Below the pieces are notes generated by a model, which was not told the DNA's origin, searched no databases, and saw nothing but the letters and a program-made list of their open reading frames with translations. A program made the translations under genes and the position numbers. DNA of 57,201 nt from an uncultured SAR86 cluster bacterium (GTDB lineage Bacteria; Pseudomonadota; Gammaproteobacteria; Magnimaribacterales; Magnimaribacteraceae), in NCBI GenBank assembly GCA_902532015.1, contig CACAGI010000008.1:1-57201 (forward strand), given 5' to 3'. Below are positions 44,619 to 52,091 of this stretch, piece after piece. Numbering within the stretch: the first letter of the stretch is position 1; each line of letters opens with the position of its first letter.

Positions 44619-45488
44619 ATGAGTGAGAGAAAAGGAATAATTTTAGCAGGTGGCTTAGGATCAAGGCTTTACCCCTTAACTATAGAAAGTTCTAAGCAAT
44701 TATTGCCTATATACGATAAACCTATGATTTATTATCCATTATCAATTCTTATGCTGGCAGGTATAAAAGAGATTGCGGTAGTTGTTACTCCAAAGCATAG
44801 GAGTCAATATGAAAATTTACTAGGCGATGGAGAGCAGTGGGGTATCAGCTTAAAATTCATTGAACAAAACAAACCTGAAGGGATTGCACAGGCATATACT
44901 TTAGCTAAAGACTTTCTTGCAGGCTCTCCTTCGGTTTTAATTTTAGGGGATAATATATTCTATGGTCAGGGGCTTATAAAGTTACTTAAATCAGCAAATA
45001 AAAACACTGCAAAAGGAACAGTTTTTGGATATCAAGTTTTAGATCCTGAAAGGTATGGAGTTGTAGATTTCGATGACAAAGGAAAAGTAATTTCCATTGA
45101 AGAAAAGCCTGCCAAACCTGCTTCTAATTTTGCAGTCACAGGTTTGTATTTTTTAGATTCAACAGCTACTACAAGAGTTGAATCAATAACACCTTCTTCA
45201 AGGGGCGAATTAGAAATTACTGATCTTCTTGAATCTTATTTACAAGACGATTTACTAGATGTTGAACTTATGGGAAGAGGATTTTCATGGTTGGATACTG
45301 GCACTCAAGATAGTCTAGTAGAAGCCTCTGAGTTTGTTCGTACCATTCAAAAGAGACAAGGTTTGAGCATAGGATGTCCAGAAGAAATATCTCTTTCTCA
45401 AGGGTGGATAAGTAAAGAAAAATTAGAAAAGAATTTAGTAAATATACCTGAAAGTGATTACGGGAATTATCTTAAGTCTCTTATTTAA
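44619..45488 (+). CDS. rfbA: Glucose-1-phosphate thymidylyltransferase
   Basis: First step of dTDP-rhamnose synthesis: dTTP + Glc-1-P to dTDP-Glc. The 289 residues show GIILAGGLGSRLYPLT near 5-20, QLLPIYDKPMIYYPL near 27-41, GDNIFYGQGL near 108-117, and the product-site EKP, plus RGFSWLDTGTQDSL near 224-237. Length and motifs match RmlA. It sits just after rfbD. A 13-base gap separates it from the HAD gene that opens the next module. Confidence 0.94.
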   Translation: MSERKGIILAGGLGSRLYPLTIESSKQLLPIYDKPMIYYPLSILMLAGIKEIAVVVTPKHRSQYENLLGDGEQWGISLKFIEQNKPEGIAQAYTLAKDFLAGSPSVLILGDNIFYGQGLIKLLKSANKNTAKGTVFGYQVLDPERYGVVDFDDKGKVISIEEKPAKPASNFAVTGLYFLDSTATTRVESITPSSRGELEITDLLESYLQDDLLDVELMGRGFSWLDTGTQDSLVEASEFVRTIQKRQGLSIGCPEEISLSQGWISKEKLEKNLVNIPESDYGNYLKSLI

Positions 45489-45501
45489 TTAATTTCGATA
45501 T

Positions 45502-46200
45502 ATGAATCAAGAATTCAACATAAAAGATCTAAAAGAAATAGATTTAGAAAACATCAAAGCTATTTTTATTGATATAGACGATACTTTATATTCGTATAAA
45601 GAAACTCATCCCTTAGCTATTAAATCTTGCTATAACAAATATATGGAATATTTTGGTAAAGATTCTGAGATCTCTCTCTATGATCAAAACCAATTTGAAA
45701 TACGATATAGAAAGGCTAGAGATGAGGTCACAGATCGCCTTTTTCCTGGAAGTTCTTGTAGATCAAGATTGCTTGCATTCAAAGATATGTTTGAAGAAAT
45801 GCCCGCTTTATCAAGTATATGTGCTTACGAATATGCTTTAGAGTTCGAGGAAATCTATTGGTCTTCATTAATTCAAAATATTGAACCAAATAAGGAAATG
45901 AAAAGTTTTTTTGAATTTTGCCGAAAGCGGATTCCAGAAATAAAAATTTGTGCTATAAGTGATATGCAAACAGCGTATCAAATTAGAAAACTAAGTAAGT
46001 TGGGATATGAAGATTTTTTCTTGATTACTTCAGAAGAAGTAGGAGTAGAAAAACCAAATGCTACAATTTTTAGATATGCCTTGGAAAAATTTAATTTAAA
46101 TGCTGAAGAAGTAATAATGATTGGAGATAATTTAATTAAAGATATTGAAGGGGCATCAAAATTAGGAATAAGATCTTACCTAGTAAATTTAAATGAATAA
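45502..46200 (+). CDS. HAD-superfamily phosphatase
   Basis: 232 residues. Motif I is DIDDT at 24-28 within FIDIDDTLYSYKETH, the cap is alpha-helical (residues about 40-125), motif II/III has AISDMQTA and VEKPNATIFRYAL, and motif IV is GDNLIKDIEGASKLG. It resembles HAD type IA phosphatases such as pyrimidine 5'-nucleotidases. Its stop overlaps the next gene's start by 8 bases. In this run it could dephosphorylate a sugar or polyol phosphate made by the neighbouring kinase or aldolase. That is inference. Confidence 0.82.
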   Translation: MNQEFNIKDLKEIDLENIKAIFIDIDDTLYSYKETHPLAIKSCYNKYMEYFGKDSEISLYDQNQFEIRYRKARDEVTDRLFPGSSCRSRLLAFKDMFEEMPALSSICAYEYALEFEEIYWSSLIQNIEPNKEMKSFFEFCRKRIPEIKICAISDMQTAYQIRKLSKLGYEDFFLITSEEVGVEKPNATIFRYALEKFNLNAEEVIMIGDNLIKDIEGASKLGIRSYLVNLNE

Positions 46201-48274
46201 TAATATTTTAGATTCTAAAAATCTCATAATCTTGGGGTTTGTATTTAAGCTGTTGATTGGCACTCTTTTTGCTTCTTTTGTTCTTAAAGATCTTTTCATT
46301 CCCTTTATAGACTTCTTCGTTACTAATCTTGAAAATCCTTATAGAAATTTTTTAGATGTAAATAGTCCTCAAAATTTTCCTTATCCGACTTTGATGCTTC
46401 TTATATTATCGACTCCTGTATTTTTAGCGGAACTCTTTCTTGACCTTGAAACACTTCCTGTGCAATTAAGCTTTTCTATTTACAGATTGCCCCTATTACT
46501 GGCAGATTTAGGAATACTATTAATATTAAGTTCATGGGTTAGAGCAGAATCACAAAAGAGATTGATTTGGTTATATTGGTTTTCACCAGTCCTTTTTTAT
46601 ATCAGTTATATTCATGGACAGTTAGATGTCATCCCTATATTTCTCTTATTTTTAAGTCTTAATTATTTGTTTAAGCAGAATATTCTTTTATCGGGACTTA
46701 TTCTTGGCCTGGCAATTTCAACTAAAACAATGGTAATCCTCTCTTTGCCATTTATAGTTTTATTGCTTATTTCTAAAGATAATAGTTTTAAAAATACTTC
46801 TATATTTATTTTAAGTTCTGCAATTTGCTTTTTTTTAGTTAACTTGCCTTTCATTTTTGATCCATCTTTTCAAGAGATGGTTTTTTTTAATGAGGAACAA
46901 ACAAGAATTTTTGAATTATCCTTTCTAATAGGGGAGTCGTCCTTCTATTTTATCCCTGCTTGCTTACTATTATTGGCGCTGAGAGGATTTCTTATCAAAA
47001 CCTATAACAGAGATATTTTTATGATGTTTTTAGGTTTTTCATTTGGAATAATCCTTATGTTTATAACACCTATGCAGGGTTGGTACTTTTGGTTTATACC
47101 TTTTCTAACATATTTCTATGCAAAATCTGTAGATAGGTATTTTCTTCTTTTAATGCTTTTGCAATTTGCATATCTATTATATTTCTCTTTGGTTGAGAAT
47201 TCTGATTATCTAAATGTTTTTAGTCTTCTTCAATCTGATACAAGTATTTATTTATTATTAACAGAAGTAGGCCTTAATCCTGAAGCTTATAAAGGGATAG
47301 CATTTACACTCTTACAAGTTTCTCTTGGTGTAAATTGTTTTTTTATATATAGAAGAGGAATAGACAGTTACAGTAAACATAAAATAACTTCAGCTCCCTA
47401 CCTTGTAGGGGTGGGTGGAGATTCTGGAGCAGGTAAGACGACGATATCTGAGTCTCTGTCAAATATTTTTACTTCGATGAATTCCTTAGTTATACGAGGG
47501 GATGATATGCATAAGTGGCAAAGAGGACATGAAAAATGGGAAGAATTTACTCACTTGGATCCAAAAGCTAATTTATTACATCAAGAAATAGATATGTTGA
47601 ATAGTTTGAAAGCGGGCAAAGGTATTTTAAGAAAAATGTACAATCATGATGATGGTACTTTTTCTAATGATCTTAACCTGGCTCCAAATAACCTTATCAT
47701 TTTTGAAGGATTACATGCATTTTATCTAAGCAGGCAAAGGCAAATTTATGACGTGAAACTATTTATACAGCCCGATAAAGACCTTTCTGATCATTGGAAA
47801 ATAACTAGAGATATTGAAAAAAGAGGTTATTCAAAAGAAAAGGTTTTAGATTTGTTATCTGACAGGGAGGAGGATTCAAAGAATTATGTAAGGTCTCAAG
47901 CTAAGTACGCAGATATATTGATATCACCTAAGCCTATCAACCCTATAAATAATATAGGCGATAATCAAGAAAATATAGATATCAAATATCATCTATTAAT
48001 GCCTAATTCAATTTTCATTGAAAATTTAGTTGATAATCTTGATGGAATTGAAGATCTAAATGTATCACACAATTATTTAGATGAAGATAAGCAGGAAATA
48101 GAAATATTTGGAAATGCATCAAAAGAAGAGATTTCTGAAGTTGCAAACTCCAACATAACTAGCTTAGTAGATCTGGGCGTTGATTATCCTGACTGGCCCT
48201 CATCAAGTTTAGGCGCGCTATTGGTTATATTAACTTTCTTTATTTTTGAAGATGCAAATTATGGAAAAGAATAA
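46193..48274 (+). CDS. Fusion of GT-C-like membrane glycosyltransferase and uridine-kinase-family kinase
   Basis: 693 residues. Residues about 10-395 form a polytopic membrane domain with roughly ten helices and a loop reading YIHGQLDVIP, similar to GT-C (mannosyltransferase-type) enzymes. A P-loop kinase domain follows at about 400-620: Walker A GGDSGAGKTT at 408-417 (K415), RGDDMHKWQRGHEKW, NLLHQEID and FEGLHAFY, as in uridine kinase/phosphoribulokinase. Another hydrophobic helix lies near 670-688. The reading frame is continuous, so this is not a sequencing join. It overlaps the HAD gene by 8 bases and the aldolase by up to 29. Substrates are unknown. Confidence 0.78.
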   Translation: MNNNILDSKNLIILGFVFKLLIGTLFASFVLKDLFIPFIDFFVTNLENPYRNFLDVNSPQNFPYPTLMLLILSTPVFLAELFLDLETLPVQLSFSIYRLPLLLADLGILLILSSWVRAESQKRLIWLYWFSPVLFYISYIHGQLDVIPIFLLFLSLNYLFKQNILLSGLILGLAISTKTMVILSLPFIVLLLISKDNSFKNTSIFILSSAICFFLVNLPFIFDPSFQEMVFFNEEQTRIFELSFLIGESSFYFIPACLLLLALRGFLIKTYNRDIFMMFLGFSFGIILMFITPMQGWYFWFIPFLTYFYAKSVDRYFLLLMLLQFAYLLYFSLVENSDYLNVFSLLQSDTSIYLLLTEVGLNPEAYKGIAFTLLQVSLGVNCFFIYRRGIDSYSKHKITSAPYLVGVGGDSGAGKTTISESLSNIFTSMNSLVIRGDDMHKWQRGHEKWEEFTHLDPKANLLHQEIDMLNSLKAGKGILRKMYNHDDGTFSNDLNLAPNNLIIFEGLHAFYLSRQRQIYDVKLFIQPDKDLSDHWKITRDIEKRGYSKEKVLDLLSDREEDSKNYVRSQAKYADILISPKPINPINNIGDNQENIDIKYHLLMPNSIFIENLVDNLDGIEDLNVSHNYLDEDKQEIEIFGNASKEEISEVANSNITSLVDLGVDYPDWPSSSLGALLVILTFFIFEDANYGKE

Positions 48275-49127
48275 ACATCTTCAAAATTTCTCAAAAGCCT
48301 CTATAGAAATAGGAAAAAAAATATCTTATGTGCAAGGAGGAGGTGGCAACACTTCAGTTAAATTTAATGAATCGCAGATGGCGATAAAGGCTTCGGGAGT
48401 AAAATTAAAAGATATCACTCATGAACAAGGATTCAGCGTCGTAGATTACTCTATGTTAAATCAATATTTAAATAACCCAGACTTAAATGAATCACTTTTT
48501 ACTGAAAAGATACACTCATTTGTTGTTGAAACTGATAATAGACCATCTATCGAAACAGGTTTTCATTCGCTTTTAGGTACATACGTTGTTCATACTCACT
48601 CAGCATATGTCAACGTACTTAACTGCTCTGAAGAGGGGAAAGAAGAGATTAATAAACTATTCCCTGAATTCATTTGGATAAAATATGCTACCCCTGGAAG
48701 AGATATAACATTAGAACTCAAAGAGAATATTCCGACTCCTTTGGCTAAGGAGGGATGTATTTTTCTTCAAAATCATGGACTGATTGTTTGGGCAGATGAT
48801 TCAGAAACAGTTCTTAAAGTACATAATGAAGTCTCAAATATTATAAAAGATAAATTTAACTTAGATGATTTCGTTTTTAATGAGGAAAAAAGTTATATTC
48901 CAAGTTCTAATAAAAAAGAAGTTTTGTTTCCTGACCAGGCTGTTTATACCATGGCAAGCAATGATTTTATTAGTTCATTAGAAGCACAAGAAACAATATG
49001 CTCCTATGATTATATAATTAAAAGTATAGAAAAAATTGGGTTTAAGCCTTCTTTTTTACCAGAAAAAGAAGTTAATAAGCTCCTTGATATGGAAGGTGAA
49101 AAATATCGTCAAAGCCTTATAACATGA
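48252..49127 (+). CDS. Class II aldolase/adducin-family protein
   Basis: About 292 residues from the ATG at 48252. A TTG at 48246 and an ATG at 48261 are alternatives; all lie within the tail of the preceding gene. The fold signature GGGGNTSVK is near 31-39, the metal-site HTHSAYVN near 115-122, and NHGLIVWAD near 178-186. The family includes fuculose- and rhamnulose-1-phosphate aldolases. The long C-terminal part (residues 215-291) is outside the usual fold. Substrate unknown. It overlaps the GDPD-like gene by 4 bases. Confidence 0.8.
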   Translation: MQIMEKNKHLQNFSKASIEIGKKISYVQGGGGNTSVKFNESQMAIKASGVKLKDITHEQGFSVVDYSMLNQYLNNPDLNESLFTEKIHSFVVETDNRPSIETGFHSLLGTYVVHTHSAYVNVLNCSEEGKEEINKLFPEFIWIKYATPGRDITLELKENIPTPLAKEGCIFLQNHGLIVWADDSETVLKVHNEVSNIIKDKFNLDDFVFNEEKSYIPSSNKKEVLFPDQAVYTMASNDFISSLEAQETICSYDYIIKSIEKIGFKPSFLPEKEVNKLLDMEGEKYRQSLIT

Positions 49128-49744
49128 TGAGATTTATCAATCATAGAATAAATACGGTAACAGATTTAGATTCGGTTCCTTTTGAAAATGGAATCGAATT
49201 AGACGTTAGATATCACAATGATGAACTGATACTTCATCATGATCCTTTTCAGCATCACAAAAATAATCCAGAAAAGTTAGATTATTTTTTGGAGAAATGG
49301 AAGCATAACGGTCCTTTGATTATAAATATAAAAACTGAAGGGATAGAAGAAGAATGTATCTCCATGATGGATTCTTATGAAATAAAGAACTGGTTCTTTT
49401 TGGATATGTCTATGCCCTTTTTAGTTAAGTATTCTCTTCTAACGCAAGGTGCAAACCCTATATTATCTCCAAAAAACTTAGCAGTCAGATTCTCTGAATT
49501 TGAACCTTTAGAGTATGCTTTATCTTTTACAGGAAAAGCTGGATGGGTATGGATAGATTGTTTTAATAAACTTCCTTTAACTCATGAAATATATAAACAA
49601 TTAAAGCAATCTGGTTTTAAAATTTGTCTAGTTTCACCAGAATTGCAGGGTCATTCTTTAAAGCGGATTCCTGTATTTAAAGACTTGATACAAGATATGG
49701 AAATTGACGCTATTTGTACAAAGAGACAAGATTTATGGGTTTAA
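49124..49744 (+). CDS. Short glycerophosphodiester phosphodiesterase-like protein
   Basis: 206 residues, below the roughly 250 of GDPD enzymes. Catalytic features seem to remain: HR in FINHRINTV (near 5-8), ExD in GIELDVRYHN (near 23), and HD in LILHHDPFQHH (near 39). The barrel ends with ICTKRQDLW. The HRGxxxxxPENT motif is otherwise lost, so assignment to PI-PLC/GDPD superfamily is tentative. There is no signal peptide, hence a cytosolic role. Translation likely couples to the aldolase (4-base overlap). Confidence 0.65.
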   Translation: MMRFINHRINTVTDLDSVPFENGIELDVRYHNDELILHHDPFQHHKNNPEKLDYFLEKWKHNGPLIINIKTEGIEEECISMMDSYEIKNWFFLDMSMPFLVKYSLLTQGANPILSPKNLAVRFSEFEPLEYALSFTGKAGWVWIDCFNKLPLTHEIYKQLKQSGFKICLVSPELQGHSLKRIPVFKDLIQDMEIDAICTKRQDLWV

Positions 49745-49752
49745 CAGAGGAT

Positions 49753-50541
49753 ATGCAAATTCTCATTCCTATGACCGGCAATGGCTCTCGTTTCGTAAAC
49801 AAAGGCTATAGTCGCTTGAAACCTTTCATAGAAGTTCATGGCAGACCAATTATTGAATGGGTAGTAAAAATGTTTAAGGGAGATGAACATCTTATTAATT
49901 TTATCTGTAGAGAAAGTCATCTGAATGAATTTGATTATCTCGAGAGTGAGTTAATTCGAATCGCTCCAGAGGGAAGAATTATTTCTATAAAGGATTGGGA
50001 AAAAAAAGGCCCTGTTATGGATACTTTGAAGGCAGTCTCATTATTAAATTTGAATGGACCGATTTTAATTAGCTATTGTGATTACTATATGCATTGGAAT
50101 TACAATAAATTTAAGTCTGATTTAAAAGACTTAGATTGTGATGGCTCTATCCCTTGTTATTCAGGCTTTCATCCTCACCTCCTCCCTAAGCAAAATTTAT
50201 ATGGCTCATGCAAGGTCGATAAAGAAGATTATCTAATTCAGATTAAAGAAAAGCATGCTTGGAATGAAGATAAAACTAAAGATTTTAATTCACCAGGTGT
50301 TTTTTATTTTAAAGATGCTTCGATGTTAAAAAAATACTGTAAAGAATTAATACAATCAAATGAACATATAAACGAAGAATTCTATATGAGCCTTCCTTTC
50401 AATTACCTAGTTAGAGATGGTTTGAAGGTCTGGTGCCCTAGTAACATAGATTATTTTTGTCAGTGGGGAACCCCGGAAGATTTAGAAGATTATCTTTTCT
50501 GGATTAATGCTATAGGTAAAATTAAAAAGGCTAGCTTATGA
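49753..50541 (+). CDS. Sugar nucleotidyltransferase-like protein 1
   Basis: About 262 residues from ATG 49753, chosen because an AGAGGA Shine-Dalgarno lies 2 bases upstream of it (49746-49751); longer starts at 49714 or 49735 would overlap the GDPD gene. The nucleotide-binding loop is IPMTGNGSRFVNKGYSRLKP, the usual GxGxRF with an altered first glycine. GPILISYCDYYMHW lies near 100-113 and YFCQWGTPEDLEDY near the C-terminus. Family NTP_transferase. It probably activates a phosphorylated sugar or polyol. The next gene overlaps by 4 bases. Confidence 0.75.
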   Translation: MQILIPMTGNGSRFVNKGYSRLKPFIEVHGRPIIEWVVKMFKGDEHLINFICRESHLNEFDYLESELIRIAPEGRIISIKDWEKKGPVMDTLKAVSLLNLNGPILISYCDYYMHWNYNKFKSDLKDLDCDGSIPCYSGFHPHLLPKQNLYGSCKVDKEDYLIQIKEKHAWNEDKTKDFNSPGVFYFKDASMLKKYCKELIQSNEHINEEFYMSLPFNYLVRDGLKVWCPSNIDYFCQWGTPEDLEDYLFWINAIGKIKKASL

Positions 50542-51344
50542 TTATTTTGATTCCAATGGGAGGCAAAGGCAGTAGGTTCTTGGAGGCTGGCTATACTGAA
50601 AATAAGGCTTGTCTGCTTACTACAGACAGACACTCAGGGGAGAAATTACCAATGATTATTTGTGCCATGAAAGATCTTCCTGGTATTCAAGATAAAGAAA
50701 ATACGATCATATGTATTGATAGAAAGTTTCATGAGGAAAATGGTACTGAAAAAGAAATTTTGAAAAGATTTAAAGATACAATATTCATACATGATAATGT
50801 TTTGTTAGATCAAGCTTATGGCTGTTATTTGGCGAAAGATCATCTCAATAAAGAAGAAGAACTTCTAATCGGAGCTTGTGATAATGGAATAGATATAGAT
50901 TTAGAAGCCTTTGAGAAAGCAAAGCTTGAATCGGACGCGTTAATGATTAGTCATAGTAATGATGAAAACATAGCTCAAAATCCAGAAGCTCATAGTTGGG
51001 CTAAATTAAAAGATGATGGTAAATATTTAATCGAAATTTCTTTAAAAAAAACTGTAAGCGCAACCCCGATGAAAGATCATGCAACAACAGGCATGTTCTG
51101 GTTTAAAAGTGCTAAAACATTTTTAAGCTATTTAGAAGATATGATCCAGTCTAAGGATACTTTAGATGGGAAATATTATGTTGATAAAGTTCTCCAGTAT
51201 TATATCGAAGACCAAAAAAAGGTTAGCTTTTTTGATGTTAAATACATTTGTTGGGGCACTCCGCTTGATTACGAAAACTATGAAAATACAATCTCTTATT
51301 GGACTAATTTTTATAATAACGAAGAATGGACCAAAGAAAGATAG
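50538..51344 (+). CDS. Sugar nucleotidyltransferase-like protein 2
   Basis: 268 residues starting MIILIPMGGKGSRFLEAGY, with the nucleotide-binding glycine-rich loop intact (GGKGSRF). IGACDNGIDID lies near 116-126, and CWGTPLDYENYENTISYW near the C-terminus. It is distantly similar to the preceding NTase in outline, but sequence identity is low by eye. In the first, the lysine-proline position is LKP; here it is NKAC. It may be catalytically different or a partner subunit. Its 3' end overlaps the DPM1-like gene by 19 bases. Confidence 0.72.
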   Translation: MIILIPMGGKGSRFLEAGYTENKACLLTTDRHSGEKLPMIICAMKDLPGIQDKENTIICIDRKFHEENGTEKEILKRFKDTIFIHDNVLLDQAYGCYLAKDHLNKEEELLIGACDNGIDIDLEAFEKAKLESDALMISHSNDENIAQNPEAHSWAKLKDDGKYLIEISLKKTVSATPMKDHATTGMFWFKSAKTFLSYLEDMIQSKDTLDGKYYVDKVLQYYIEDQKKVSFFDVKYICWGTPLDYENYENTISYWTNFYNNEEWTKER

Positions 51345-52069
51345 GCTTATCAGTAGTAATTCCCTGTTTTAATGAAGCAGAAAATATCGCTTTACTTCTT
51401 AAGGAGCTTCAAAAGGTTTTCTTATCTAGTAAATATAATATTGAAGTGATAATTGTTGATGGATGCTCTAGTGATGATACGAATTTAATTTTAAAGGAAG
51501 AGTTTAGAAATTTAGATAAGAATATATTTTCACTTATTCTAATGGAAAGCCAGAATGGATATGGTAATGATATTTTAGAAGGACTTAAAAAAGCCAGATA
51601 TGAATATTTATGTTGGACTCATGCTGATTTACAGACTGATCCTAATGATGTTATCAGAGGTTTAGAAATTATTATTTCTAATATTGGAGATGAGCAATTT
51701 ATAAAAGGTAAAAGAAAATCCAGACCTTTTTTTGACTTACTGCTAACTTACGGAATGCAATTAATTGTTTTTTTCCTTTTAAAAGTCAGACTGAATGATA
51801 TAAATGCTCAACCAAAGGTCTTCCATAGATCTTTTTATGATAAATTCTTAAAAGATCGTTCGCCTAAAGATTTTTCTTTAGATCTATTTGCACTTTATGA
51901 AGCTAAAACAAATAACTATGAAATTATTTCATTTCCTGTGCAGTTTAAAAAAAGAGAATTTGGTGTAGCGAAAGGGGGTGGAGGTTCCCTCATAAATCGA
52001 TGGAACCTTGTGAAGAGAACTTTCAGATATATTTACAGACTAAAGAAAGACCGTTTGAATTCTGTTTAA
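51326..52069 (+). CDS. DPM1-like family 2 glycosyltransferase
   Basis: 247 residues. It begins with LSVVIPCFNEAENIALLLKEL (about 8-27 and onwards), then VDGCSSDDT and the DXD equivalent WTHADLQTDP near 92-101. This resembles dolichol-phosphate mannose synthase-type enzymes, which transfer a sugar to a polyprenyl phosphate carrier. No C-terminal TM anchor is visible, though a hydrophobic patch LLLTYGMQLIVFFLL is at about 132-146. The overlap with the previous NTase gene suggests that the NTase product is its donor. Confidence 0.8.
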   Translation: MDQRKIGLSVVIPCFNEAENIALLLKELQKVFLSSKYNIEVIIVDGCSSDDTNLILKEEFRNLDKNIFSLILMESQNGYGNDILEGLKKARYEYLCWTHADLQTDPNDVIRGLEIIISNIGDEQFIKGKRKSRPFFDLLLTYGMQLIVFFLLKVRLNDINAQPKVFHRSFYDKFLKDRSPKDFSLDLFALYEAKTNNYEIISFPVQFKKREFGVAKGGGGSLINRWNLVKRTFRYIYRLKKDRLNSV

Positions 52070-52091
52070 AACTTTTATTGAATTGGTGAAT

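Noticed and set aside
45502-46200. Reading the HAD protein as a histidinol-phosphatase or rhamnose-pathway enzyme
   Set aside because: Motifs fit generic HAD type IA phosphatases; nothing points to a specific pathway beyond context.
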